A DNA stretch of 64,000 nucleotides from Clostridium kluyveri DSM 555 (GTDB lineage Bacteria; Bacillota; Clostridia; Clostridiales; Clostridiaceae): NCBI RefSeq assembly GCF_000016505.1, contig NC_009706.1, positions 372,001 through 436,000 on the forward strand, in the 5' to 3' direction. Of this stretch, positions 25,581 to 34,720 are shown piece after piece; position 1 is the stretch's first letter, and each line of letters starts with the position of its first letter. The notes beneath the pieces were generated by a model. That model worked only from the letters and a program-made list of their open reading frames with translations. It made no database searches and was not told where the DNA came from. Made by a program: the position numbers and the translations under genes.

Positions 25581-25711
25581 TTATCCAAACGCGGCAGCAA
25601 TACTTCCATCTTCTTCAAGGAAGAAAAGCACGGTTAACGTGCCTGGATAAGTTTTTTTAGGTTCAGATGGAGAAAAGCATTTCTCTATAGCAAACTCCAT
25701 CTGTATCTAAG
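25579..25711 (+). repeat. Structured intergenic repeat, copy 1
   Basis: Closely related to 56882-57022. The conserved core is GCATTTCTCTATAGCAAA, held between AGATGGAG and CTCCATCT. Upstream stand the shared TACTTC, CTTCTT and GGAA blocks and a hairpin GCACG-GTTAA-CGTGC, which in the other copy is GCAC-TGCT-GTGC. Stems are kept while their sequence changes, so an RNA fold is likely. It lies between convergent genes, so it is not a leader of a protein gene here. Family not recognised. Confidence 0.6.
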
Positions 25712-25740
25712 AAAAAGTTGATGTTGTAAACTAATGACAA

Positions 25741-27921
25741 TCATATTTTGGTATTAAAATCTCCCACCATTTCCTGAAGATCTGTCGAAGAATATTCCAG
25801 ATTATCTGTTACTTCTTTTAATCTTATGGTTTTACTTAAAATATCTTCTAACAAACTCAGGGATTCCTCACTGCTGCTTGCTCCTCTGGCAGTTCTTTTA
25901 TTTATCTTCTCTGCAGAGGTGTTTATGTTTGTCACCATATTACTTATGTCAGTACTTTCTTTATTGGTTATTTTAAGAATGGTTTCCATTTTTTCTGTTA
26001 TATCTGTTATATTATTTACAATATACTTAAAAGAATCTATACTATTTTTTACGCCGTTTGAAGAATTTTTAACTTTGAAATTTATATCATTAATATCCTG
26101 AAAAGTATTATTAGTCTCATTTTGAATATTGGAAACTATCAACCCTATGGATTGAGTAGCTTCCTCTGTTTCAATGGCCAATTTTGATATTTCCTCTGCT
26201 ACCACTCCAAATCCTTTACCTAATTCTCCTGCCCGTGCAGCTTCTATAGTTGCATTTAATGCTAAAAGCTGGGTTTGCTGGCTTATACTGTTGATACTTG
26301 TAACTACTTTGGTTATGGAATCAGAGTGATTCTGAAGCACGTGAATTCTATCTAAAGTTACTTTCATGGTTTTTTCCAGTTCATTTATTGAATTCAGTAC
26401 ATCATTTGAAAAATCATTTGCTTTAACAGCATGTTCACTGGTATTAACTATCTTATTTGCAGCTTGATGAATAAGGGAAGCCATTTCTTGTATGGAAGCT
26501 GAAAGACCATTAAAATGTTCTTTAGTATTTTGAAATATAGTATTTTGATTTTTTGATATATCTACCAGGCCATCCACAGTTTTAGCTACAGTATTCATGC
26601 TCTCTTTTATGTTATTGGTCAAATTTGAAACTACTTTTACAGAGTTCTTTGAGGTTTTTGATGAAATATCAACTCTTTTTATCATAGTCATCTGGTTATT
26701 GATAAATTTGTTAAACCACCTGGAAAGTTCACCTAGTTCGTCATAAGAAAGCTTGTCCACTCGTTTGGTTAAATCCCCTTCCCCTTCAGCTAATTGATGG
26801 AGTATATCTACAGTCTTATTTAAGGGTGTTACAACTAGCTTTTGTGAAGATATGCAGCTTACCGCAGTTATTAAAAGCCAGGTTATAATTGAGCTTATAA
26901 TACCTATAATTGTATTTGTATTATAAGCTATGGTATTTATTAATATAGCAGCAGCTGTACTAATTGATATTATAATAGGCAACTTTAAATTTAAGCTTTT
27001 AAAATTGTATATTTCGGCTATATCACCTTCACACATCATTCCCCATATTTCATCACTATGAGGAGGAGTTATTAAAGTGCCTTTGCCTCCTACCATTATG
27101 TGTCTATAATCAGGATATCCAGGCCAACAGTCTAAGTTATCCTTGTTTTTAATAGTATTCCTCACTCCGGGATGTAAGTCACCTGTTTCAGGATCTGTGA
27201 ATCTTATTTCAAATTCTGTATGGTTTTTAATCTTAACAATTCCCCATTTTAAAGTTCTGATTCCATCTTTTAAATTGTCACCCATAGTAAAAGTATTGTC
27301 TTCAAATCTGCTTCTAGATATGGCAGTTCCGGGAAGTATATCTCTATTTGTTTTTACCATGAATAAATAGTTATCTCCAGAATCTTTATATACATGGGTA
27401 TCTTCGTCTTGAATTACATTGCTCATATCATCATTTAGAACCCTGCCAATAAGTATTTTCTTGGATTCACAGCAATCTGTGTAGGGCATAGAAAATAATA
27501 GGGTTACTTGATCTGCGAATTTCTTCTTAGATAAATCAATATCTAAAGTGTTTTCGTCTTCATAAGGTCCATACATGAATTTTTCCCCTTTTATCCCTTT
27601 TTCATAATTGGGAAAATAGCTCATATTAAGGCCTATGTGTTTGCTGCAGGTGGATTCAATAACTGTTCCAGTATCATTTAATATAAACAATTCACAAAAA
27701 TCCTTGTACTGGTTTAATTCTTCCTTTAGTTCTTCAAGCAATTTTTTATCATCTTCCTGAAAACATCGTATAATGTTACAGGTGTTTTCAAGCTGCATCC
27801 ATTTATCTTTAAACCAGTTTTCTAAAGCTTTTTTTCTGCCTTTTGAAATACCTTCAAATACCTTTTCAGATTGTCCTTTAATTCTTCTGTTTAGTAAATA
27901 CATAATTTTTAATTTCATCAT
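25741..27921 (-). CDS. Chemotaxis receptor with N-terminal soluble sensor
   Basis: 726 residues. No membrane helix precedes the sensor (residues about 30-320, PDC/Cache-like: [46 protein letters not shown]). Two closely spaced helices follow ([19 protein letters not shown] and [19 protein letters not shown]). Then come a HAMP domain ([19 protein letters not shown]) and a signalling domain with [19 protein letters not shown] and [11 protein letters not shown] at the tip. With a membrane hairpin after the sensor, the sensor would face the cytoplasm. Six or more Cys in the sensor (C48, C53, C74 and the pair in TDCCESK) may report redox state or bind metal. ATG 27921 follows AGAGGGG at 9 bases. 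No che genes are nearby. Confidence 0.85.
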   Translation of the reverse strand: MMKLKIMYLLNRRIKGQSEKVFEGISKGRKKALENWFKDKWMQLENTCNIIRCFQEDDKKLLEELKEELNQYKDFCELFILNDTGTVIESTCSKHIGLNMSYFPNYEKGIKGEKFMYGPYEDENTLDIDLSKKKFADQVTLLFSMPYTDCCESKKILIGRVLNDDMSNVIQDEDTHVYKDSGDNYLFMVKTNRDILPGTAISRSRFEDNTFTMGDNLKDGIRTLKWGIVKIKNHTEFEIRFTDPETGDLHPGVRNTIKNKDNLDCWPGYPDYRHIMVGGKGTLITPPHSDEIWGMMCEGDIAEIYNFKSLNLKLPIIISISTAAAILINTIAYNTNTIIGIISSIITWLLITAVSCISSQKLVVTPLNKTVDILHQLAEGEGDLTKRVDKLSYDELGELSRWFNKFINNQMTMIKRVDISSKTSKNSVKVVSNLTNNIKESMNTVAKTVDGLVDISKNQNTIFQNTKEHFNGLSASIQEMASLIHQAANKIVNTSEHAVKANDFSNDVLNSINELEKTMKVTLDRIHVLQNHSDSITKVVTSINSISQQTQLLALNATIEAARAGELGKGFGVVAEEISKLAIETEEATQSIGLIVSNIQNETNNTFQDINDINFKVKNSSNGVKNSIDSFKYIVNNITDITEKMETILKITNKESTDISNMVTNINTSAEKINKRTARGASSSEESLSLLEDILSKTIRLKEVTDNLEYSSTDLQEMVGDFNTKI

Positions 27922-28808
27922 GGATTTTAACCCCTCTCTGATAAATTGTTATAAAGTAAGATTGTTATTGTATTCACTGGTAATATTTCAATAAAAAGTA
28001 TAATGTTTTAATGACTTTTATTACTTTATGTTACAATAATATCTTGAAATTATTAATATTCTACATAATTTATGAAAATCCTTTAAAAAATTAAAAAAAG
28101 TATACTAAAATGAGATAAATGCCTTGTTGATTTTAACAATATATAAAATTATATAAAATATTTTTATCAAATTTAAAATCGTATTAAATTCAATAAAAAT
28201 ATACTTTCATAAAATTTAAGTATATTTATTACAGTTATAATAAATATACTTAAAAATAATAATAAAGTAATAATATAAAACGCAGAAAATTGATATTTTA
28301 ATATATGTATATGCTAAATGGTGAATATATTATTGCATTGTAAAAAAATGTATAATTCCATTTTTAACTATATTATTTCAAATAAAATCAATATATAAAA
28401 AGTAAAATGGCTATTCATATATGAAAATATAACATATATTGCTATGAAAATGATTTTATTGGGGTAATTTTGAGGAAATTGTATTTGAATTTATTATTTA
28501 TCCATTAATTTCCTTATAAAATATGAACACAAAAATTCAAAATTATAAAATTATATTTTTATTTCATCATTTAAAGCATTATATAGCAGTTATGATATAC
28601 TCCCTTAAATTTCTATATATGCATTAAAATTTGCAATTATTAATATAAATATACATAAAATAATAAATTAATAAAATTTCAATATTTCTATTGATAATTT
28701 GCATAAAAGTTAGTATTATATAAATAAGTTTTTTAAAAGATGACAGAAAAAATATACTTAAAAAAACTTATAATTTTTTTATTAATTTATTTTTAAGGAG
28801 GTATTTTT
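27922..28808. other. Very AT-rich 890-bp gap before the ammonium transporter
   Basis: No gene is seen. The clearest structure is a perfect 15-bp inverted repeat at 28217-28252, TAAGTATATTTATTA and its complement around a 6-base loop. It has no T-tract. ATATACTT and its complement recur several times, for example at 28201 and 28752. The gap is long for this genome and holds the unknown control region of amt. Confidence 0.5.
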
Positions 28809-30038
28809 ATGAGTGGAGTGAATGCAGCAGATACTGTATTTGTCATTATCAGTGCAGCTTTAGTAATGATAATGACTCCAGGACTAGCTTTATTTTATGG
28901 AGGAATGGTTAGAGGCAAGAATACATTAAATAGTACTCTTCATAGTTATTCAGCCCTAGCAGTAATATCCATACAGTGGATACTTATAGGTTATACACTG
29001 TGCTTTGGAAATAATATTGGCGGATTTATAGGTGGTTTTAATTTTGCAGGTTTAAAAGGAGTGGGATTTGCACCTAATGCAGATTATGCAGCTACAATTC
29101 CACAACAAGTATTTATGATGTTTCAGCTCATGTTTGCAATAATAACTCCTGCACTTATATCTGGATCTATCGCAGAGAGAATGAAATTTATGCACTGGCT
29201 TGCGTTTCTTTTGCTTTGGACAACTTTTGTTTATGATCCTATTGCTCATTGGGTATGGGGAACAGGCGGCTGGCTTAAGAACCTTGGAGCTTTAGACTTT
29301 GCAGGTGGTAATGTAGTTCATATAAGTTCAGGTGTATCAGGACTTGTAGCAGCATTAATGCTGGGCAAAAGAAGGAATGTAGGTAAACCTAGCAATCTTC
29401 CTTTAACTTGTCTTGGAGCTGCACTTCTCTGGTTTGGCTGGTATGGATTTAATGCGGGAAGTGGTCTTGGTGTAAATAGTGTAGCAGTAAATGCTTTTGT
29501 TACTACAAATACCTCCGCAGCAGCTTCAGCTGTAAGTTGGGCTATTTGTGAATATATATATAGAAAGAAAGTGACTTCTCTTGGAGTTGCCAGCGGATTA
29601 GTTGCAGGCCTTGTAGCTATAACTCCAGGTGCAGGATTTGTAAGTCCTCTGGCTTCATTGATTATTGGTCTAATAGGAGGAGCTATATGTTATACTTCAA
29701 TTACTTTTATTAAATCTAAATTAGGATATGATGATGCACTAGATGCCTTTGGATGCCACGGCGTAGGAGGAATATGGGGAGGAATTGCTACTGGAATATT
29801 TGCATGGACAGCGATAAATTCAGCTGGATCAAATGGATTGATACATGGAAATCCAAAGTTGGTTGGAATACAGCTCATAGCTATTTTAGCCACAGTTATA
29901 TATGCAGCGGTAGTTACATTTATTATAATTAAAGTAATTAATGCAGTAAGCAGTATGAGGGCAACTGAAAAAGACGAACAGACAGGCCTTGATGTTACAG
30001 AACATGGTGAAGAGGCTTATGGAGGAATAGGAGTTTAA
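28809..30038 (+). CDS. amt: Ammonium transporter
   Basis: 409 residues, eleven hydrophobic segments expected. Amt signatures are DTVFVIISAALVMIMTPGLA, ALFYGGMVRGKN, DFAGGNVVHISSGVSGLVAA (with conserved His) and DDALDAFGCHGVGGIWGG with the second pore His. It takes up ammonium through the cytoplasmic membrane as a trimer. The C-terminal tail (MRATEKDEQTGLDVTEHGEEAYGG) is the usual docking site for PII. GGAGG is 7 bases upstream. The PII gene follows, the standard amtB-glnK pairing. Confidence 0.95.
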   Translation: MSGVNAADTVFVIISAALVMIMTPGLALFYGGMVRGKNTLNSTLHSYSALAVISIQWILIGYTLCFGNNIGGFIGGFNFAGLKGVGFAPNADYAATIPQQVFMMFQLMFAIITPALISGSIAERMKFMHWLAFLLLWTTFVYDPIAHWVWGTGGWLKNLGALDFAGGNVVHISSGVSGLVAALMLGKRRNVGKPSNLPLTCLGAALLWFGWYGFNAGSGLGVNSVAVNAFVTTNTSAAASAVSWAICEYIYRKKVTSLGVASGLVAGLVAITPGAGFVSPLASLIIGLIGGAICYTSITFIKSKLGYDDALDAFGCHGVGGIWGGIATGIFAWTAINSAGSNGLIHGNPKLVGIQLIAILATVIYAAVVTFIIIKVINAVSSMRATEKDEQTGLDVTEHGEEAYGGIGV

Positions 30039-30149
30039 TATGGGTCCTATCTGCATATTTATTGATGAATAGAATAATATAAATTTGTATAGGATATTTT
30101 TACGTGATTTCAGGATATTGAAATATGTGTTTAATAAGGAGGTAAAATA

Positions 30150-30515
30150 ATGAGTGATAAGCTTACTAAAGTAGATATTATTACTTCTAAAGGCAGATTT
30201 GAGGAATTAAAAAAAGCACTGGATGATATCGGCATCACAGGTATGACTGTTACCAATGTTTCAGGCTGCGGCATGCAGAAAGGTCATAAGGAATACTATC
30301 GAGGTTTGGCTATGGATATTAATCTTATACCTAAAGTAAAAGTAGAGGTAGTTGTTTGTGAAGTACCAGTAGATCTTGTGGTTGAAACTGCTAAAAAAGT
30401 ACTTCATACTGGAGAAATAGGTGATGGAAAGATATTTGTATATAACGTGGAAAATGTTATACGTATAAGTACCGGTGATGAAGGCAGAGCGGCTCTTCAG
30501 TATAAAAAATCTTAG
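30150..30515 (+). CDS. PII nitrogen regulatory protein
   Basis: 121 residues. The T-loop has GHKEYYRGLAMDINLIPK, with the Tyr normally modified in proteobacteria. The B-loop is TGEIGDGKIFVYNVE, and the C-loop ISTGDEGRAAL. PII trimers sense ATP/ADP and 2-oxoglutarate and plug the Amt pore when nitrogen is plentiful. The T-loop is shifted from the GlnB form, and the variant resembles the NifI/GlnK-like PII proteins of clostridia. It sits 111 bases after amt, in the same direction, with GGAGG as ribosome site and a strong terminator after it. Confidence 0.9.
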   Translation: MSDKLTKVDIITSKGRFEELKKALDDIGITGMTVTNVSGCGMQKGHKEYYRGLAMDINLIPKVKVEVVVCEVPVDLVVETAKKVLHTGEIGDGKIFVYNVENVIRISTGDEGRAALQYKKS

Positions 30516-30520
30516 ATCTT

Positions 30521-30566
30521 AAAAAATTCAAGTATTGAATTCTAAATTCAATACTTGAATTTTTTA
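30521..30566. terminator. Bidirectional terminator
   Basis: A perfect 20-bp stem, AAAAAATTCAAGTATTGAAT and its complement, closes around a short loop. It serves the PII gene (plus) and the reductase fusion (minus). Confidence 0.9.
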
Positions 30567-30573
30567 TACAGTT

Positions 30574-33048
30574 CTAAATAAACAAATTTACATTTGAATC
30601 TTCTGCTTCACCTAAATAGTAGCCTACTCCACCTAGTTTAACTCCCTCAATGAGTTCTTCCTTTTTAAGTCCCATGACGTCCATGGACATTTGACAGGCT
30701 ACTATTTCAATACCGCTGTCCATGGCAGATTTGATTAAATCTTCCAGGGAACTTATATTTTTATCTTTCATAACTTTTCTCATCATTTTTGTACCCATTC
30801 CTAACATATTCATATTGGACAATTTCAATTTTTTGCTTCCACGAGGCATCATCTTTCCAAACATAGAATCCATAAATTGTTTTTTTACAGGCACTTTTTC
30901 AGGTTTTCTTAATATATTTAGTCCCCAGAAGGTAAAAAACATTGTAACTTTTTTACCCATTGAAGCAGCTCCATTGGCAATTATAAAAGAGGCCAGTGCC
31001 TTATCTAGGTCACCGCTGAATACCACAATAGTTTTATTATCATTATATGATATTTTATAGGCGTTGGCATTTTTCGAATTTAGTTCATCGTTTTTTTTTA
31101 TAAAAGCCGTTACATTACAATTATTTTTGCTCAAACTAATAAGGTCATTATCAGTTCTCCTGCACCATGCTTTAATATCTTCATAAAAACCTGGATCAGA
31201 AGCAGTTACTTTAAGAATTTCTCCCTGTTCTAAATCATCAATAGAGGATTTTGTCTGCATAAGAGGTCCCGGGCAGGAAAGACCGCAGGCATTTACACTT
31301 TTGTTATAAGAAGGTTCCTCTAAATCAAACTTTAAACTTATAGTTTGATTATTGGAATTTGATTTTTTACCTGTGAAAACCTTAGTATTATCAAATTTTT
31401 TAGGCTTAAAATTTAATAATTTATAACTTTTATATCCCCCTGCTAGAATCTTAACTTTGTATCCATGTTGAGAAAGTATTCTAGCTGCGGTATAACTTCT
31501 TAAACCCACCTTACAATAGGCTATGATTTCTTTATTTTTATCTAGTTCTTCCAGTCTGTTTCTTAGTTCATCTAAAGGAATATTTAAGGCACCTTCAATA
31601 TGCTGGTTTTCAAATTCTATTTTTGCATGTACATCTAAAATAAGGGTATTTTCTTTGTTATAATTTAAAAATTCTTCTGGAGTTATAACTTCTACTTTCC
31701 CGGATAAAATATTTTCTGCCACAAAGCCTGCCATATTCACAGGATCTTTTGCGGATGAAAATGGAGGGGCATAACTTAGTTCAAGTTTGGTCAAATCCTT
31801 TACTGTACCCCCAAGGCGAATGACTGCGGCAATAATGTCAATTCTTTTATCCACACCATCATAACCTGTACTTTGTGCACCTAAAATTTTACCTTCCTGA
31901 TTAAAGATGAGTTTTAAAGATAATGGAAGTGCATCAGGGTAATAGGATGCGTGGGATGTTGGGTGAACATATATAACTTTATATGGAATGTTAAATTTCT
32001 TTAAAGTTCTTTCATTATTTCCTGTACTTGCCCCAGTTAAACTGAATACTTTAATTATTGCAGTACCTTGGGTTCCATCGTAGGTAGAATCTACTCCACA
32101 TATATTGTCTGCTGCTATTCTTCCCTGCTTATTGGCAGGACCTGCCAGTGCAATTGCAGTATTATTACCATTTATGAAATCTATTACTTCTATGGCATCT
32201 CCCACAGCATAAATATTTTTAATATTTGTCTGCATTTTATTGTTGACTAATATATGTCCTTTAGTTCCCAAGTTTATTCCACTGTCTTTTATAAAATTTG
32301 TATTAGGTGCCACACCTATGGCAAGTATAACTAAATCCGCAGTGACCTTTGTATTGCTGTCAAGGGTTATTTCCACTTTTTCTTCATTATCTTTAAAAGA
32401 TTTAACTCCGTCATTTAAAATTATATTTACGCCATTGTCCTCCAGCTCTTTTTCAAGAGCAGTTACCATATCTGAATCAAAAGGTGCTAAAATATGGGGC
32501 GCAGCTTCAATTAAAGTTACATCAAGACCTCTTTCTTTTAAATTTTCTGCCATTTCAATTCCAATAAAACCGCCGCCTATAATGGCTGCACTTTGAATAT
32601 TTTCCCTGTCTACCAAAGATTTTATGTTATCTGTATCTGGTATATTTCTCAAGGTCAAAATCCTTTTACTGTTTATACCTTCAATATTTGGTCTGATGGC
32701 TTTTCCGCCAGGAGATAATACCAGGTAATCATAACTTTCTTCATAGGTTCCAAGGTCTTTGCTTTTTACCTTTACCGTGTTTTTATTCACATCTATATCG
32801 ATGATTTCACTATTGATTCTGGCATCTATATTAAACTTACCTTTCATACCTTCCGGGGTTTCAACCAGCAGTCTTTCTCTATCTTTAATAGTATTTCCTA
32901 TGTAGTAGGGAAGGCCACAATTTGCAAAGGATATATATTCATCCATCTCAAACATGATTATTTCTGCATTTTCATCTAGTCTCCTGAGTCTTGTAGCTGT
33001 GGAAGCTCCGCCTGCTACTCCACCTACAATCAATATTTTTTTTCTCAT
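30574..33048 (-). CDS. CoA-disulfide reductase / rhodanese / TusA / DsrE2 fusion
   Basis: 824 residues in four parts. Residues 1-445 are a FAD/NAD(P) disulfide reductase of the CoA-disulfide-reductase type: GGVAGGASTATRLRR, a single active Cys (C44 in SFANCGLPYYIGN), GGGFIGIEMAENL and YAVGDAIE. About 455-545 is a rhodanese domain with active-site loop AYCKVGLRS. About 580-650 is a TusA domain with VNACGLSCPGPLMQT. About 667-824 is a DsrE2-like domain with IVACQMSMDVMG. The fusion suggests a single machine that takes persulfide or polysulfide sulfur, passes it between cysteines and reduces it with NAD(P)H. The ArsR-type gene just upstream, 40 bases away, is probably its regulator. Confidence 0.9.
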   Translation of the reverse strand: MRKKILIVGGVAGGASTATRLRRLDENAEIIMFEMDEYISFANCGLPYYIGNTIKDRERLLVETPEGMKGKFNIDARINSEIIDIDVNKNTVKVKSKDLGTYEESYDYLVLSPGGKAIRPNIEGINSKRILTLRNIPDTDNIKSLVDRENIQSAAIIGGGFIGIEMAENLKERGLDVTLIEAAPHILAPFDSDMVTALEKELEDNGVNIILNDGVKSFKDNEEKVEITLDSNTKVTADLVILAIGVAPNTNFIKDSGINLGTKGHILVNNKMQTNIKNIYAVGDAIEVIDFINGNNTAIALAGPANKQGRIAADNICGVDSTYDGTQGTAIIKVFSLTGASTGNNERTLKKFNIPYKVIYVHPTSHASYYPDALPLSLKLIFNQEGKILGAQSTGYDGVDKRIDIIAAVIRLGGTVKDLTKLELSYAPPFSSAKDPVNMAGFVAENILSGKVEVITPEEFLNYNKENTLILDVHAKIEFENQHIEGALNIPLDELRNRLEELDKNKEIIAYCKVGLRSYTAARILSQHGYKVKILAGGYKSYKLLNFKPKKFDNTKVFTGKKSNSNNQTISLKFDLEEPSYNKSVNACGLSCPGPLMQTKSSIDDLEQGEILKVTASDPGFYEDIKAWCRRTDNDLISLSKNNCNVTAFIKKNDELNSKNANAYKISYNDNKTIVVFSGDLDKALASFIIANGAASMGKKVTMFFTFWGLNILRKPEKVPVKKQFMDSMFGKMMPRGSKKLKLSNMNMLGMGTKMMRKVMKDKNISSLEDLIKSAMDSGIEIVACQMSMDVMGLKKEELIEGVKLGGVGYYLGEAEDSNVNLFI

Positions 33049-33088
33049 GAAAATTCCTCCCTCTATAATCTTAGTGTTTAATTATAAG

Positions 33089-33367
33089 TTACTTAAACAA
33101 AGCATTAACTAAGTCAATAACTAGTTCATTGCAGACTTTATAATTAATTTCTACCCCATTTCTCATACCTTTTATAATTCCAGCAGCTTTTAATTTCTGA
33201 AGATGCTGGGATAGTGTAGATTGAGGTATATTCAGGCACTGCTGCATATGACTTACATTGCAGCTTCCTGTTTCAAGTAATCCCTTAATTACACATAATC
33301 TAATGGGATGAGCCATTACTTTAAGAATTTCTGATACTTCTGCATATTTCATATAATTACTGTCCAT
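33089..33367 (-). CDS. ArsR-family regulator, possible persulfide sensor
   Basis: 92 residues from ATG 33367 (AAAGAGGT upstream). The winged helix shows ILKVMAHPIRLCVIKGLLE, IPQSTLSQHLQKLKAAGII and NGVEINYKV. Cysteines are at RLC, GSC, QQC and YKVC; two of these positions (recognition-helix side and last strand) resemble those used in BigR/SqrR-type persulfide sensors rather than classical metal sites. It lies just before the sulfur-handling fusion gene, on the same strand. A dyad in its promoter suggests self-repression, lifted by polysulfide or by a metal. Confidence 0.85.
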   Translation of the reverse strand: MDSNYMKYAEVSEILKVMAHPIRLCVIKGLLETGSCNVSHMQQCLNIPQSTLSQHLQKLKAAGIIKGMRNGVEINYKVCNELVIDLVNALFK

Positions 33368-33410
33368 AACGTACCTCTTTTCCATGGAATTTATTTATCG
33401 TTATATTTAT

Positions 33411-33439
33411 ATATTACAATATATTGATGTAATAGTCAA
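33411..33439 (-). promoter_or_regulatory. Promoter with ArsR operator
   Basis: On the minus strand TTGACT (33439-33434), 17 bp, TAATAT (33416-33411). The dyad TATTACA (33412-33418) / TGTAATA (33428-33434) spans the spacer and both boxes, so a bound repressor would block polymerase. Confidence 0.75.
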
Positions 33440-33560
33440 CAACCTAATTTAAAAATAATTTGTTGGCTGCTTTAAAAAATGTTAATATATTTATACTATA
33501 TTTTATAATACAATTGTATTATAAGTATTAAGTAAAGCTAAATGGTTTAAGGAGAAAAAT

Positions 33561-34688
33561 ATGGAATATACATTGATTGCCACCTCCACTTTTGGATTGG
33601 AAGCTGTGGTGGCTGGAGAACTTAAAGAACTTGGATATGATAATTTGAAGCTTGAAAATGGAAAGGTTACTTTTTGTGGAGATGAAATGGATATAGTTAC
33701 TTGTAATTTATGGCTTAGGACAGCAGATAGAGTACTTATAAAAATGTCGGAATTTAAGGCAGAAAGTTTCGAAGAACTTTTTCAAGGTACACTTTCTGTG
33801 GATTGGGGAAATATCATGCTTGAGGATGCATTTATGCATGTGACGGGTAAATCTATAAAATCTAAATTGCATAGTGTGCCAGATTGTCAATCCATAGTTA
33901 AAAAAGCTGTGGTTGAAGCCATGAAAAGAAAGTATAATAGGGAAAGATTTCATGAAACTGGAGTGGAATATAAAATAGAAGTGGGTATACTTAAAGACAG
34001 GGTAACTTTGACTTTAGATACTTCAGGGGAAGCCCTTCATAAAAGAGGATATAGAGAAAATTCTGGAGGAGCACCTATCAAGGAAACACTGGCTGCTGCT
34101 CTGGTACTTTTAAGCAAATGGAATCCTTCACAAATACTTGCAGATCCTATGTGCGGCTCCGGCACTATTGCCATTGAGGCTGCATTAATAGCAAGAAATA
34201 TGGCTCCGGGATTAAATAGAAGTTTTGTTTCGGAAAAATGGCATATAATTCCTCATAGCTTGTGGCAAGATTTGAGGAAACACGCCCAAAATTCTATTAA
34301 TAGTAATGATTTTAGAATTCTTGCTTCAGATATAGATGGTAGAGTAATTAAAACTGCCAGAGCCAATGCAAAAAAAGCAGGAGTGGAAGATTATATCGCC
34401 TTTCAAAAAATGCCCCTGAAGAAGTTTAGTTCTAGTAAGAAGTATGGGTTCATAATAAGCAATCCTCCCTATGGAGAAAGACTTGGAGAAAAAAAGGAAG
34501 TGGAAAATTTATATAAGGATATGGGAGAAGTATTTTCAAGACTTGAAAATTGGTCTTACTTTATAATAACAGCCCACACTGAATTTGAAAAATACTTTGG
34601 TAGAAAATCTCATAAAAATAGAAAACTTTATAATGGAAGATTAAAGTGCTATTATTATCAGTATTTTGGAGAAAGAGATGAAAGGTAA
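33561..34688 (+). CDS. THUMP-domain 23S rRNA guanine/adenine-type methyltransferase (RlmL/YpsC-like)
   Basis: 375 residues. An N-terminal ferredoxin-like and THUMP region (residues 1-160) binds RNA. The Rossmann-type methylase domain follows, with DPMCGSGTIAIEAALIARN (SAM site), ASDIDGRVIKTARANAKKAG and the catalytic NPPYGERLG. The length equals the single-domain YpsC/RlmL N-terminal type, without the RlmK extension. Likely target is 23S rRNA; the exact base is not certain. GGAG is 7 bases before ATG. It is divergent from the ArsR gene. Confidence 0.85.
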   Translation: MEYTLIATSTFGLEAVVAGELKELGYDNLKLENGKVTFCGDEMDIVTCNLWLRTADRVLIKMSEFKAESFEELFQGTLSVDWGNIMLEDAFMHVTGKSIKSKLHSVPDCQSIVKKAVVEAMKRKYNRERFHETGVEYKIEVGILKDRVTLTLDTSGEALHKRGYRENSGGAPIKETLAAALVLLSKWNPSQILADPMCGSGTIAIEAALIARNMAPGLNRSFVSEKWHIIPHSLWQDLRKHAQNSINSNDFRILASDIDGRVIKTARANAKKAGVEDYIAFQKMPLKKFSSSKKYGFIISNPPYGERLGEKKEVENLYKDMGEVFSRLENWSYFIITAHTEFEKYFGRKSHKNRKLYNGRLKCYYYQYFGERDER

Positions 34689-34720
34689 AAATCAGGTATA
34701 CTAAGTACACCTGATTTTTT
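34688..34720. terminator. Bidirectional terminator
   Basis: AAATCAGGT and ACCTGATTT pair around TATACTAAGTAC, with A/T flanks, between convergent genes. Confidence 0.8.

Noticed and set aside
25579-25711. Known riboswitch (for example TPP, since a thiamine-binding-like gene follows the other copy)
   Set aside because: None of the conserved TPP blocks are present and this copy has no gene downstream on its strand.
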